From Micromonospora pallida (GTDB taxonomy: Bacteria > Actinomycetota > Actinomycetes > Mycobacteriales > Micromonosporaceae): a stretch of DNA of 64,000 nucleotides. Shown here piece after piece: positions 1 through 9,118 of the stretch; position 1 is the first letter of the stretch; every line of letters begins with the position of its first letter. The stretch spans positions 2,170,001 through 2,234,000 of the forward strand of contig NZ_FMHW01000002.1 in the NCBI RefSeq assembly GCF_900090325.1, given 5' to 3'. A model generated the notes under the pieces. It made no database searches. It saw nothing but the letters and a program-made list of their open reading frames with translations, and was not told where the DNA came from. Position numbers and translations under genes: made by a program.

Positions 1-70
1 CCCGCAGGTGCTCGACGTACGTGGCCCCGGCCTCGACGTGGTGCCGGCCGGCTTCCGCGATCACCCTCAT
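1..70 (-). CDS. N-terminal fragment of an unidentified protein, cut by the window edge
   Basis: A minus-strand frame opens with ATG at 70 and runs off the left edge. Only 23 residues are visible, beginning MRVIAEAGRHHVEAG. A GGAGA Shine-Dalgarno-like sequence sits about 5 nt upstream of the ATG, which supports a real start. The fragment is too short to name a family. It is divergent from the oxidoreductase at 287, so the roughly 215 bases between them probably hold both promoters. Confidence 0.5.
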   Translation of the reverse strand, partial: MRVIAEAGRHHVEAGATYVEHLR

Positions 71-286
71 GTCCGTCTCCCCCGCTGTCGTCCCGCCGTG
101 GCCCGGCTAGCCGGCCGGTAAGGGCACGCTCCTGTCCGGCGGCCCTGCCGATGACATCCCACCGCAGGTGGACGTCCGGTTCGCGGTCCAATCCGCTGAT
201 CCTGGCCTGTGCACGATCGTTCAAGACACAGGGTCACCCGAGCGCCTACAACAGACCGACAGACGACCGTGGAGGTGACCGCGACG

Positions 287-1168
287 ATGACGGGGACGGT
301 GGGGTTCGTCGGCCTCGGGGTGATGGGCCAGCCGATGGCGGTGAACCTGGCCCGCGCCGGAATGCCGCTGCTGGTCTGGAACCGTACGGCCTCACGGTGT
401 GACCCGGTGGTGGCCGCCGGCGCCGAGCGGGCCGGCGGATCGGGCGAGGTGTTCGCCCGGTCCGAGGCGGTGGTGCTGATGCTCGCCGACGAGCCGGCGG
501 TCGACGCCGTCCTGGGGCGCGGCACCCCGGAGTTCGCCACCGGGGTCCGGGGACGGACGGTGGTGCAGATGGGCACGTTCGCCGCCGACTACTCCCGCGC
601 GCTGGCCGAGGACATCGCCGCAGCCGGCGGCAGCTACGTCGAGGCACCGGTGTCCGGTTCGCGGGGTCCGGCCGAGGCCGGTGAGCTGATCGCGATGGTG
701 GCCGGCGACGACGCGGCGGTCGCCCGCTGCCGGCCGCTGCTGGCGCCGCTCTGCGCCGAGGTGTTCGTCTGCGGTGCCGTGCCCTCGGCCCTGGTGACGA
801 AGTTCGCGGTCAACCTGTTCCTGATCACCATGGTCACCGGGTTGGCGGAGGCCGTCCACTTCGCCGAGGAGCACGGCGTGGACCCGGCTCTACTGAACCG
901 GGTCCTCGACGCGGGGCCGATGGCCTCGGCGGTTTCCCGGGGCAAGGCGGCCAAGCTGGTCCGACGGGACTTCGCGGTGCAGGCGTCGATCGCCGACGTA
1001 CTGAAGAACAACCAGCTCATCGCCGCCGCCGCCCGCAGCCGGGGCACCGCCGCACCGCTGTTGGACGTCTGTCACGCGCTCTACGGCGAGACGCTCGGGC
1101 TGGGCCACGCGGACGCGGACATGGCCGCGGTGATCCACGCCCTGCGGGCCCGTACCCGGTCCGCGTGA
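287..1168 (+). CDS. NAD(P)-dependent oxidoreductase, 3-hydroxyisobutyrate dehydrogenase family
   Basis: A protein of 293 residues, normal for beta-hydroxyacid dehydrogenases. The start chosen is ATG 287, preceded by GGAGGTG at 271-277; the frame is open upstream to 209, but that stretch has no family resemblance. The protein opens with the dinucleotide-binding loop [20 protein letters not shown]. The substrate loop [13 protein letters not shown] follows at about 120, and the helix with the catalytic lysine (TKFAVNL) near 170. The family oxidises or reduces small 3-hydroxy acids such as 3-hydroxyisobutyrate, tartronate semialdehyde or 6-phosphogluconate analogues in the cytoplasm; the substrate here cannot be read from sequence. 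It is convergent with the VOC gene, with only 21 bp between them. Confidence 0.85.
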   Translation: MTGTVGFVGLGVMGQPMAVNLARAGMPLLVWNRTASRCDPVVAAGAERAGGSGEVFARSEAVVLMLADEPAVDAVLGRGTPEFATGVRGRTVVQMGTFAADYSRALAEDIAAAGGSYVEAPVSGSRGPAEAGELIAMVAGDDAAVARCRPLLAPLCAEVFVCGAVPSALVTKFAVNLFLITMVTGLAEAVHFAEEHGVDPALLNRVLDAGPMASAVSRGKAAKLVRRDFAVQASIADVLKNNQLIAAAARSRGTAAPLLDVCHALYGETLGLGHADADMAAVIHALRARTRSA

Positions 1169-1189
1169 CCTCCCGGACGCCCCGCTACG

Positions 1190-1891
1190 TCACCGGTGGG
1201 CCGGGCGGACGACGGTGAACACCGCGCCGGTCGGGTCGGCGAGCGCGGCGACCCGACCCGTCGGCACGTCGCGCGGCGGCACCAGGAGCCGTCCGCCACT
1301 CCCGGCGACGCGCTCGGCGACCCCGTCCGGGTCGGACACCGCGAAGTAGACCATCCAGCCGGTGGGCAGCAGGTCGGCCAGCGGGGCGGGCAGGGCCAGG
1401 CGGCCGGCGACCGGGCGGCCGTCGTGGATGAGCAGGGCGTACGTGTCGTCGGGCGCGCCGGGCGGCACGCTGGCCGCCAGCCCCAGGGTGCTGGTGTGGA
1501 ACCGGTCGGCGTCGCCGGGGTTCGCCGTCATGTACTCGTACCAGCAGGGCCGGCCGGGTCCGGGGGACGCGGCGGTCGCCCCGGCGCGGACGCGGAAGCA
1601 GCCGCCGATCGGGTCGTGCACGTCGTCGCCGTCGAGGCGGGCTCCGGCGTCGGTCGCCGCAGCTCGGACCGCCTGCGGGTCGTCGGCGGCGAAGACGGTC
1701 CACCAGCGGGCCGGCCCGGCACCGGTACGCAGGGCGGCGGCGGGCACGCCGTCGGCGAACGCGGTGACTCCCTCGGCGGTGTCGACGTACGTCCAGCCGA
1801 GCAGGTCGGTGTAGAAGGCGCGGACGGCGTCGACGTCGCTGGTGACGAGTTCGACGCGGTCCGGTACCGCCGGGGTGGTGGGTGCGCTCAC
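1190..1891 (-). CDS. Two-domain VOC (glyoxalase/bleomycin-resistance/dioxygenase) protein
   Basis: A 233-residue protein made of two VOC beta-alpha-beta-beta-beta modules. The first starts near DRVELVTSDVDAVRAFYTDLLGW; the second begins near residue 120, with a typical CWYEYMTAN start and a C-terminal LADPTGAVFTVV strand. The length and layout match the CFP-30B-like double-VOC proteins common in actinomycetes. The start is GTG 1891 with GGGAG upstream. Catalytic or drug-binding function cannot be assigned. It lies just downstream of the GGDEF-EAL gene (27 bp) and may be cotranscribed with it. Confidence 0.8.
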   Translation of the reverse strand: MSAPTTPAVPDRVELVTSDVDAVRAFYTDLLGWTYVDTAEGVTAFADGVPAAALRTGAGPARWWTVFAADDPQAVRAAATDAGARLDGDDVHDPIGGCFRVRAGATAASPGPGRPCWYEYMTANPGDADRFHTSTLGLAASVPPGAPDDTYALLIHDGRPVAGRLALPAPLADLLPTGWMVYFAVSDPDGVAERVAGSGGRLLVPPRDVPTGRVAALADPTGAVFTVVRPAHR

Positions 1892-1917
1892 CTGGATCTC
1901 CCGATCAGACGGCGTGG

Positions 1918-3927
1918 TCAGTGGTCGGGATGTCGTACCACGGCGTCGGCGTCGATGGTGGTATGCCGTTCGTCACGGACCCGGTCGAGCAGCAGGTCCA
2001 GCGGGACCGGCCGGCCCAGATGGTAGCCCTGTCCGGAGTCGACGCCGAGGCGGTGCAGCGCGGCCACCAGGCCGGCGTGCTCGACCGACTCGGCGACCGT
2101 CCGCATGCCCAGCCCGTGTGCGGCGCGGACCACGGCGTCGATGAGCACCGGATCGGCGCCGCCCCGGTCGGCCTGACGGACGAAGTCACCGGCGATCTTG
2201 ACGGTGCTGAACGGCAGGTGCTTGAGGTAGGCGAAGGAGCCGAACCCGGCGCCGAAGTCGTCCAGGCTCAACCGGCAACCGGCGTCGCGCAGGGTGCCGG
2301 CGAGGTTGCGGACCGCCGCCACGTTCGTGATCGCCGCGGTCTCGGTCACCTCCAGGCCGAGCCGGTCGGCGTCGACACCGACCCCGCGCAGCCGCCGTAC
2401 CACCCAGTCACCGAAGCCCGGTGACTCCATCGACCGGGCGGAGATGTTCACGTCGAGGCGCATGCCGGCCGCCACGGCGGCCGGGTCGGCCAGCGCCGAG
2501 GTGGCGGTGGCCACCACCCACCGGTCGAGTTCGCCGATGAGGTCGTCCCGTTCCACGGTGGGCAGGAAGTCGCCGGGGGCCAGCGGCGGTTGCCGTCCGT
2601 CGCGCAGGCGGATGAGCAGTTCGTGGCTGACCACCTCGCCGGTGAGCAGGTCGACGATCGGCTGGGCGTCGAGCTGCATCCGGTGCTCGTCGAGGGCGCT
2701 GCGGACCCGGGTCACCACGTTGACCCGCTGCACCGCGTGCCGGTAGTGCTCGGGCAGGTACAGCCGGGCCCGGTTGCGGCCGGCGTTCTTCGCCTCGTAC
2801 AGGGCGAGGTCGGCGTGGGCGAGCACCGCGTCCCGGGTGTCGCCGGCCTCCAGCGAGGCGGCCCCGACGCTGAGGGTGACCCGCAGGCCCGCGCCGGCCA
2901 GCGGTACGGGCGTGCGCGCGGCCGCGTCGCACAGGGTCTCGGCGACGGTGAGCGCGTCGCTGGCCGAGGTGTCGGCCAGCACCACGGCGAACTCGTCCCC
3001 GCCGAGGCGGCCCAGGACCGTGCCGGTGGGCAGGTGGCGCACGAGCAGTCGGGCGAGCACCCGCAGCACGTCGTCGCCGACCCCGTGCCCGTGCACGTCG
3101 TTGATGTCCTTGAAGTTGTCGATGTCGATCAGCAGCAGGGCGCCGGGCGGACCGTCCTCCTGTGCAAGCAGTTTGTCCAGGCTGGCGAGCAGGGCACGCC
3201 GGTTGGGCAGGTCGGTCAGCGGGTCCCGTTCGGCCAGGCGGGTCAGCTCGTCCTGGACCTGGCGGGTCTCGGTGATGTCGTGGGCGGTGCCGAGGACCCG
3301 GGTCGGCACCCGGGCGGCGTCGGTGAAGACCTCGCCGTAGCACTCGAACACGCGCTGGGTGGTGCGGTCCGCGAGGTACATGCGGTGGGTGTAGGAGAAC
3401 GGCCCGCCCTCGCGCAGCGCCCGCTCCAGCTCCGCCTCGATCATGCCGACGTCGTCGGGGTGCAGCAGTTGCCGGTACGACTGGTAGTCCAGTTCGGTGC
3501 CGGCCGGGTAGCCGAACATCTGCAACAGCACGTCGGACCAGACGACCAAGTCGGTGGCGAGCTCCCACTCCCAGGTGCCCACCTTGGCGAGCTGCTCGAT
3601 GTGGGCCAGGCGCCACCGGTAGTTGCGCCCCGCCTCGCGCTCCCGGCGCTCGGCGGTGACGTCGCGCAGCTCGTACAGGCGTAGGGGTTGCCCGTCGTGG
3701 TCGACGGGGTGGCAGCGCACCTGCAACCAGCGGGTGGTGCCGTCGGGCTGCGGCCAGGGCAGCTCGGCCGGGGTGCCGTCCGGGGTGGCTTCGGCCAGCG
3801 GCAGGTCGTCCAGGCACACTCCCAGACGCCGGGCGGCCGAATTGGACCAGAGGCAGCCACCGTCGGCGGCGAGCATGGTCATGGCGGTGGAGGCGACGTC
3901 GGCCGCGACCGCCGGCAGAGTGTTCAC
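1918..3927 (-). CDS. PAS-PAS-GGDEF-EAL cyclic-di-GMP signalling protein
   Basis: About 669 residues from GTG 3927; the frame is open to 3981, but GTG 3927 is the first codon with a plausible GGGTGG ribosome site. An N-terminal PAS-like segment (about 1-115) is followed by a second PAS/PAC with FGYPAGTELDYQSYRQLLHPDD (about 130-250), then GGDEF (about 260-420), then EAL (about 430-669). The diguanylate cyclase signature GGDEF is intact, and I see no RxxD inhibitory site just ahead of it. In the EAL domain the signature reads ELLIR, and LDVNIS, LEVTET, LDDFGAGFGS and AESVEH are present, so phosphodiesterase activity is possible. The protein likely makes or breaks down c-di-GMP in response to a cytoplasmic signal. 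No membrane segments are evident. Confidence 0.9.
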   Translation of the reverse strand: MNTLPAVAADVASTAMTMLAADGGCLWSNSAARRLGVCLDDLPLAEATPDGTPAELPWPQPDGTTRWLQVRCHPVDHDGQPLRLYELRDVTAERREREAGRNYRWRLAHIEQLAKVGTWEWELATDLVVWSDVLLQMFGYPAGTELDYQSYRQLLHPDDVGMIEAELERALREGGPFSYTHRMYLADRTTQRVFECYGEVFTDAARVPTRVLGTAHDITETRQVQDELTRLAERDPLTDLPNRRALLASLDKLLAQEDGPPGALLLIDIDNFKDINDVHGHGVGDDVLRVLARLLVRHLPTGTVLGRLGGDEFAVVLADTSASDALTVAETLCDAAARTPVPLAGAGLRVTLSVGAASLEAGDTRDAVLAHADLALYEAKNAGRNRARLYLPEHYRHAVQRVNVVTRVRSALDEHRMQLDAQPIVDLLTGEVVSHELLIRLRDGRQPPLAPGDFLPTVERDDLIGELDRWVVATATSALADPAAVAAGMRLDVNISARSMESPGFGDWVVRRLRGVGVDADRLGLEVTETAAITNVAAVRNLAGTLRDAGCRLSLDDFGAGFGSFAYLKHLPFSTVKIAGDFVRQADRGGADPVLIDAVVRAAHGLGMRTVAESVEHAGLVAALHRLGVDSGQGYHLGRPVPLDLLLDRVRDERHTTIDADAVVRHPDH

Positions 3928-4120
3928 CTGGTGGCCACCCCATCCCCTTTGCCGACCACGGCGCCCGTGGCGCCGACACACCGTTGTCCGGCGGCGACGC
4001 GGAGTCTACCCACGGGCGCGCCGGGCGTGTGCCATGCCATCGGGCCGGTGGACCCCGCCGACGGATCGGACCGGGCCGTCCGACGCTGCCTGCGCGGGCG
4101 CGACCCACCGTACGGACAGC

Positions 4121-4154
4121 AGCGGTGGTCGCCACGATCGTGGCGACCACCGCT
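4121..4154 (-). terminator. Perfect 34-bp palindrome downstream of the S1 protease
   Basis: The two 17-base arms 4121-4137 and 4138-4154 are exact reverse complements. The site starts 21 bp past the protease stop. There is no U-tract, as is usual for high-GC actinomycete terminators, and it could act in both directions. Confidence 0.6.
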
Positions 4155-4174
4155 GTCGGGGGAGGATGGAACGA

Positions 4175-5227
4175 TCAGATGATCTCGACGCCGTAGACGC
4201 TGAGTGCCTCGGTGACCGGCTGGAAGTAGGTGGTTCCGCCGAAGGAGCAGTTGCCGCTGCCGCCCGAGGTCAGGCCGAGCGCGGTGGAGCCGCTGACCAG
4301 CGCGCCGCCGCTGTCCCCCGGCTCGGCGCAGACGGTGGTACGGATCAGGCCGGTGACCGTGCCCTCGGCGTAGTTCACCGTGGCGTCGAGCGCCTGGACC
4401 GTCCCGTTGTGCAGCCCGGTGGTGCTGCCGGAACGCTCCACCGACTGTCCCACGTAGGCGTCGGCGGCGCCGGTGATGTCGCGGGTGGTGCCGTCGTACA
4501 GGTAGACGCTGCCATCGGCGGCGGCCGGGGTGCTGTGCTGGACGATGCCGTAGTCGTCGCCGGGGAAGCTGCCGGTGCCGCCGGAACCGAGCAGGGCGCT
4601 CTGCCCGGAGTCGGCGTACCAGTTGGCGGCGATGTCGGTGCAGTGTCCGGCGGTGAGGAAGTAGTGGGTGTCACCGCTGCGGACGTTGAAGCCGAGCGAG
4701 CAGCGTCCGCCGCCTTCGGCGTAGATGGCCTCGCCGCCGGCGGCCCGGGTGCTCAGCACCCCGGACTCGCGCTCGACGCGGACCGTGCCACCGAGCCGTT
4801 CGGCGACCGCCTCGACGCGCTTGAGCTTCGCGCCGGTCACCGTGCGGTCGACGGAGACGACCACCTGGTTGGTCGCCGGGTCGGTCCACCACGCGGTGCC
4901 GGGGATCCGCGCCGAACGGTCCAGCTCGGTGGTGGCCCGGGCCAGGTCGGCGGCGCTTCGGGTGACCAGCTTCGGGGTGGCGCCGGCCGCGCGGACCTTC
5001 CGGGCGGTGGCGTCGTCGGTCACGGTGACGACCATGGTGCCGTCGGCCTGGGCGTACGTCCCGGCGGAGCGGTCGCCGAGTGCGGCGGCGAGCGCGGTGG
5101 CCTGGTCGGGGGAGGCGGCTGTCTCGGGTGCGGCCTGTGCGGGTGTGCCGGTCAGCGTGCCGATGACCAGCACCCCGGCCACCGCGGTCGCGGTGACGTG
5201 GCGCAGCGGGGACCCGGAGAGTCGCAT
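4175..5227 (-). CDS. Secreted S1 family serine protease (streptogrisin/alpha-lytic type)
   Basis: A protein of 350 residues. GGAGG lies 7 nt before the second of two nearby ATGs (5227) and abuts the first (5233), so 5227 is preferred. A signal peptide ends near TPAQAAPE. A propeptide of about 150 residues follows, then a mature domain with the catalytic triad His in FLTAGHC (about 194), Asp in DDYGIV (about 224) and Ser in PGDSGGA (about 303). The order pre-pro-chymotrypsin fold is that of streptogrisins, where the propeptide acts as a folding chaperone and is removed. The enzyme is presumably exported and self-processed. It is monocistronic, with a strong palindrome downstream. Confidence 0.9.
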   Translation of the reverse strand: MRLSGSPLRHVTATAVAGVLVIGTLTGTPAQAAPETAASPDQATALAAALGDRSAGTYAQADGTMVVTVTDDATARKVRAAGATPKLVTRSAADLARATTELDRSARIPGTAWWTDPATNQVVVSVDRTVTGAKLKRVEAVAERLGGTVRVERESGVLSTRAAGGEAIYAEGGGRCSLGFNVRSGDTHYFLTAGHCTDIAANWYADSGQSALLGSGGTGSFPGDDYGIVQHSTPAAADGSVYLYDGTTRDITGAADAYVGQSVERSGSTTGLHNGTVQALDATVNYAEGTVTGLIRTTVCAEPGDSGGALVSGSTALGLTSGGSGNCSFGGTTYFQPVTEALSVYGVEII

Positions 5228-5551
5228 GTGCATACCTCCATGGACGATGGTGGGCCGCCGATCAGGCAGCCCCGGACGACCTTTCGGCTGGTGGAGCTCA
5301 GCCGATCGGAGTGCGTCGAAGTATTCACACGTCTGACATCCGTCGCAAGAGTGCCGGTTGGTCGGACTAGCGGCTCTTCGCTGCTTCAGTACCGACAGCG
5401 GCCTGTCAGATGTTTAGTGGTGATTCAAGCCATCTGCGCAGGTCAGCATGGTTGCAGCGGAACCCGCCGGTAACATCGGCGGACCATCCGGCGAAGCGCT
5501 CCCAAAAATGTTCAACTTTCGTCCGGGCCCCGCCCCTCGGCGGGCCCGCCG
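5228..5551. other. Intergenic region upstream of the S1 protease
   Basis: About 320 bases lie between the protease start and the end of the OleD-like gene, with no supported gene. Local AT enrichment at 5325-5345 and 5405-5430 fits a protease promoter on the minus strand, but no clear -35/-10 pair was found. Confidence 0.4.
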
Positions 5552-5564
5552 TCACCCGCCGAGG
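5535..5564 (-). terminator. Hairpin overlapping the end of the OleD-like operon
   Basis: CCTCGGCGGG at 5535-5544 pairs with CCCGCCGAGG at 5555-5564 around a 10-nt loop that contains the stop codon of the last operon gene (5552-5554). A G/C-rich tract follows rather than a U-tract. Confidence 0.45.
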
Positions 5565-6472
5565 CGACCCGGGTGCAGGTAGTCGTCGAAGGTTCGGCGG
5601 GGCCGGAATCCACGGGCGCGGGCCCGTCCGGTGTCGAGCACCACGCCCCGGGCGAGCTGGTCCACGGCGTACCGGGTCAGGGCCGGCGGGCGGCGGGTCA
5701 GCCGGGCCAGGGCGGCCGCCCCGGTCGCGGCGACGACGGCCACCCCCACCGGCAGGTGCGCCAACCGCGCCCGGCTGCCCGTCGCCGCGAGCACCGCCCG
5801 CAACACAGCATCCCGCGAGTACGGCCGCTCGTCGGCGATGTTGTACGCCCCGGCCGGCCAGGCGGACGCGGCCAGGCAGGCGTCCGCGAGGTTCTCCACG
5901 GCGGTGAGGCTGAGCGACACGTCCGGGCCGGGTACGGGCAGCCACGGTCCCCGGCGGGCGGCGAGGATCCGGGGCAGCAGGTGCGGGTCACCCGGCCCGT
6001 AGACCGCCCGGGGACGCAGCACCACCGCCCCGGCGGCCAGGGCGAGCCGTTCCCCGGCGGCCTTGGTGCGCCCGTACGCGGAGAGCTGCCCGTCGACCGG
6101 ATGGTCCTCGCCCACCGGGCCCGTCGCCCCGGGTCGGTAGACGCTGGCGCTGCTCACCCAGACGAGCGGGCGGTCACCGACGGCGTCGAGCAGCCGGGCG
6201 GTGCCGTCCACGTTGACCGCCCGGTAGGCGCGCTCGGCCGCCCGACCCGGCGCCGGGTCACCGACCGCAGCGGCGAGGTGGACCACCATGTCGGCGCCGG
6301 TGAGGTCGGGAACCTCGCGGGCGGCGTCCCACGGCACGTGCCGGCCGACCGGTCCCGGCCGCCGGCCGACGCACCACACCCGCGCCCCGGTGGCCTCGGC
6401 GGCCCGCGCCACGGCGGAGCCGCAGAACCCGCTCGCCCCGGTGACCGCCACCCGTACCCCGTCGAGCCTCAT
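5552..6472 (-). CDS. NAD-dependent epimerase/dehydratase-type SDR, OleD/3beta-HSD-like
   Basis: A protein of 306 residues. ATG 6472 overlaps the P450 stop (ATGA), so translation is probably coupled. The nucleotide loop VTGASGFCG is at about 10, the catalytic YGRTK with upstream SSASVY at 125-155, and the stretch RPRAVYGPGDPHLLPRIL near 170 closely resembles the OleD/3beta-hydroxysteroid dehydrogenase pattern RPxxIYGPGDxHLxPR. OleD-type enzymes reduce 2-alkyl-3-ketoacids to the beta-hydroxy acid before OleC acts. The AMP ligase and thiolase-fold synthase in the same operon make that role plausible here. The alternative is a generic sugar-nucleotide or terpenoid oxidoreductase. Confidence 0.75.
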   Translation of the reverse strand: MRLDGVRVAVTGASGFCGSAVARAAEATGARVWCVGRRPGPVGRHVPWDAAREVPDLTGADMVVHLAAAVGDPAPGRAAERAYRAVNVDGTARLLDAVGDRPLVWVSSASVYRPGATGPVGEDHPVDGQLSAYGRTKAAGERLALAAGAVVLRPRAVYGPGDPHLLPRILAARRGPWLPVPGPDVSLSLTAVENLADACLAASAWPAGAYNIADERPYSRDAVLRAVLAATGSRARLAHLPVGVAVVAATGAAALARLTRRPPALTRYAVDQLARGVVLDTGRARARGFRPRRTFDDYLHPGRLGG

Positions 6473-7632
6473 GTGCCGGCCCGGATCACCAGCCGGGCCC
6501 AGCCGGGCAGCGCGGCCCGCCCGTCGGCCCGGGCCCGCACCACCACCGGCCAGTACGGCGCCAGCGCGGCGAGGGTGTCGGCGAGCTGTGCCCGGGCCAG
6601 CCGGGCGCCCGGGCAGGAGTGCGCGCCCGCCCCGAAGACCAGCCGCGCGGTACGCGTCGGCGCGGGGGCAGCGCAGTCCGGCCCGGACCGGTGTGCGCCG
6701 GCGGCATGCCGGGCGACCAGCAGCAGGCGGTCTCCGGCCCGCACCGGGCAACCGGCCACCGTGCCGGGGCCGGCGGCCACCCGGGGCAGCAGCGGACTCG
6801 GCGCGGTGACCCGCAGCAACTCGTCGACCAGGATGTCCCGGATGTCGGCGTCGGCGGCCCGGTCCCAGAGCCGGTCGTCGACACACCAGGCGACTGCCCG
6901 GGGAATCCCGGCCACGGTGGTGTTGACCGCCGCGACGGCCAGCATGCCGGCTAGGGCGGCCCGCTCCGGGGGCAGGCCGAGCAGGTCGGCCAGGTCGGTG
7001 ACGGCCCGCCGGGCGGCGCGGGCGCGGCCCGGTAGGCGCGGGCCGGGTAGCTGCTCGGCGGCGGCCGTGGCGGCGGCGTGGCGGGCGGCGTCGGCCAGGA
7101 TGACCGGATCGACGTCGACCCCGAGCAGCGCCGCCGTGGTCGCGCCGGCCAGCTCGGCCACCACCGGGACCAGGTCCACCGCCGCGCCGTCGCCCAGTGG
7201 GGCCAGCCGCCGCCGCAGCACCGCCGTCCAGACCGGACGGAGTTCGGCCACGCCGGCCGGGCCGAGTCCGTCGGTGAGTGACCGGCGGGCCTGCCGGTGG
7301 CCGGCGCCCTCCTGGTCGAAGAGGAGGCCGTCGGTGCCGAGCCGGCGGGCGGTCCCGCCGACGGTGCCGGTGGCGAGCCGGTCCAGCGGGATCCGGGTCA
7401 GCGCCTCGAGGTAGCCGTCCGGGTCGTGCACCAGCACGGTCCGCCCGAGGCGCAGCGCCGGCCAGCGGCGGGTGGCCGCGAGCAGGGTGAACAGCACCGG
7501 GTAGCGACGCAGGTAGACCCGCCGGTCGCGGCGTCGTCCCCGACCCGGCGCGGAGGGCCGCTGGTCGGTGGGGGCGGTCCGGTCAGCCACGACGGTTTCG
7601 CCGGCCGGTCGGGGTGGGGTCCGGTCAGCCAC
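6469..7632 (-). CDS. Cytochrome P450
   Basis: A protein of 387 residues. The haem-ligand loop FGAGAHSCPGARLA has its cysteine at about 340, and the K-helix ExxR is in DELLRVTAP. The I-helix region reads AAVNTTVAGI, lacking the usual acidic residue of the AGxD/ET motif. The first 20 residues are low-complexity and contain a duplicated ADRT..PAG..V unit encoded by a 42-bp-period DNA repeat, so a second GTG (residue 16) could be the real start. The gene overlaps the upstream ligase by 8 bp and the downstream SDR by 4 bp. The likely role is oxidative tailoring of the operon product; the redox partner is not encoded nearby. Confidence 0.85.
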   Translation of the reverse strand: MADRTPPRPAGETVVADRTAPTDQRPSAPGRGRRRDRRVYLRRYPVLFTLLAATRRWPALRLGRTVLVHDPDGYLEALTRIPLDRLATGTVGGTARRLGTDGLLFDQEGAGHRQARRSLTDGLGPAGVAELRPVWTAVLRRRLAPLGDGAAVDLVPVVAELAGATTAALLGVDVDPVILADAARHAAATAAAEQLPGPRLPGRARAARRAVTDLADLLGLPPERAALAGMLAVAAVNTTVAGIPRAVAWCVDDRLWDRAADADIRDILVDELLRVTAPSPLLPRVAAGPGTVAGCPVRAGDRLLLVARHAAGAHRSGPDCAAPAPTRTARLVFGAGAHSCPGARLARAQLADTLAALAPYWPVVVRARADGRAALPGWARLVIRAGT

Positions 7633-7653
7633 GACGGTACCGCCGGCCGGTCG
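7576..7653. repeat. Imperfect direct repeat (2 x 36 bp, 42-bp period) over the P450 start
   Basis: Copies at 7576-7611 and 7618-7653 match at 34 of 36 positions. The downstream copy spans the overlapping ligase stop and P450 start; the other lies inside the P450 N-terminus, so the start context is duplicated in frame. Confidence 0.85.
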
Positions 7654-9118
7654 CAGCGGGGTCGGCGGCGTGTGCGGCGGCCAGGGCGGCTGCGGCGGCC
7701 CGGTCCGGCTTGCGGGACCGGCCGGAGGTCGGCACCGGCGCGACGACCAGCGCGTCGGGGCGGGCGGCGCCCATCCGGTCCAGCACCGGGTCGAGGATCC
7801 GGCGCAGCCGGTCCGGGTCCACCCCCGGCTCGGGTTCGACCACCGCGACGAGCCGTTCGTCGCCGTCGCCGGCCGGTACGCCGACCAGCACCGCCAGGTT
7901 GACCCCGGGCACGTGCAGCGCCGGCTCGTACAGCCCGGGGTAGATGTTCTCCGCGCCGCGCAGGATCATGTCCTTGCTCCGGCCGGCCAGGACGATCCGG
8001 TCGCCGTCGAGCCGGGCGACGTCACCGGTGTCCACCCAGTCGGCCGGCGGCTCGCCGAGGTAGCGGTGCGCCTGTCCCGGGCCGGCGAGCAGGAGCCGAC
8101 CGTCCGGCCCGATCCGGGTCCGTACCCCCGGCAGCGGTGTCCCGACGAGGTCGCCGTCGCCGTCGAAGGCGGCCTTCTCGCCGGCCTCGACGGCGGCGGC
8201 GGGGAAGAGTTCGGTCAGCGCGTACACCCCCCAGGCCTGCTCCGCGCCGGCCCGCCGGACCCGGTCCAGCAGGGTGGCGCTGACCGGGGCGGAGCCACTG
8301 TAGAACCGGCCGCCGAGCCGGGGACGATGGGCCAGCAGCGTCCGGAGCTGCGGCGGAGTGAGGTAGGTGGCCTGCGCGCGCAGCCGGGCCACCTGCCGGG
8401 CGAGCAGCCGGGACGACCGGGCGGGCAGGGCGACCGGGGCGCCGCTGGCCAGGGCGGGCACCAGGACGAAGAACGTGCCGCCGAGCACCGGCTGGTCCGG
8501 TCGCGGCTGTACCAGGTCGGCGACGGCGCGCATGCCGGCGTCCAGGCTGGCCCGGCGGTGGACCACCGCCCGGGGCCGGCTGGTGGTGCCGGAGGTAAAG
8601 ACGATCACCGCGTCGCCGTCGTCGTCCCCGTGGTCGGGGGTCGGTCCGGAACGGAGGCGCAGCGGCGGGGCGCAGCCGGGCAGCCGACGGCCGACGGTGC
8701 GCACCGGGCCCAGGTCGGTCAGCCGGGGCAGGGCCAGTCGGGCCCGGCCGGCCAGCGGTCGGGCCCAGCCGGCGACCGCCTGGGCGGCGGCGTCGGCGAC
8801 GACCAGGGCCGGCCGGGCCAGGGCCAGCCGGGCGGTGAGCACGTCCGGGCCGGCGCTGGGGTCGAGGACCGCCACCCGCAGCCCGAGCCGGTGCGCGGCG
8901 AGCAGGACCGCCAGCGAACGAGGGCCGGGGAGGACCGCCACCCCGAGGGTGTCCCCGGCGGCCAGTCCGTGGTGGTGCAGGGCGGCGGCGTACCCGTCGG
9001 CGAGGTCGGCCAGGTCACCCCGGGTGGCCCGGACGCGGGGACGGCCGGACGTCGCGGCGGTGAGCACCGCCGGACGGTCCGGGTGGCGGCGCAGGGTGGC
9101 GGCCAGGTGGTCGAGCAC
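7625..9118 (-). CDS. AMP-dependent acyl-CoA/acid synthetase, OleC-like
   Basis: A 497-residue member of the ANL superfamily. The start is GTG 9118 with GGAG five bases upstream, and the first residues LDHLAATLRRHPDRPAVL are a standard family N-terminus. The phosphate-binding loop VFTSGTTSRPRAV is near 169, the aromatic motif YALTE near 300, DTGD near 375, RGAENIYPG near 400 and the C-terminal lysine in SRKPDR near 470. OleC enzymes use ATP to turn beta-hydroxy acids into beta-lactones; ordinary homologues make acyl-adenylates or CoA esters. The neighbouring OleA- and OleD-like genes favour the former but do not prove it. The upstream glycosyltransferase frame runs through its first 400 bases out of phase. 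Confidence 0.8.
   Translation of the reverse strand: MLDHLAATLRRHPDRPAVLTAATSGRPRVRATRGDLADLADGYAAALHHHGLAAGDTLGVAVLPGPRSLAVLLAAHRLGLRVAVLDPSAGPDVLTARLALARPALVVADAAAQAVAGWARPLAGRARLALPRLTDLGPVRTVGRRLPGCAPPLRLRSGPTPDHGDDDGDAVIVFTSGTTSRPRAVVHRRASLDAGMRAVADLVQPRPDQPVLGGTFFVLVPALASGAPVALPARSSRLLARQVARLRAQATYLTPPQLRTLLAHRPRLGGRFYSGSAPVSATLLDRVRRAGAEQAWGVYALTELFPAAAVEAGEKAAFDGDGDLVGTPLPGVRTRIGPDGRLLLAGPGQAHRYLGEPPADWVDTGDVARLDGDRIVLAGRSKDMILRGAENIYPGLYEPALHVPGVNLAVLVGVPAGDGDERLVAVVEPEPGVDPDRLRRILDPVLDRMGAARPDALVVAPVPTSGRSRKPDRAAAAALAAAHAADPAATGRRYRRG

Noticed and set aside
2590..3684. 364-residue plus-strand frame opposite the GGDEF-EAL gene
   Set aside because: No start context or motifs; the minus strand has intact GGDEF and EAL signatures.
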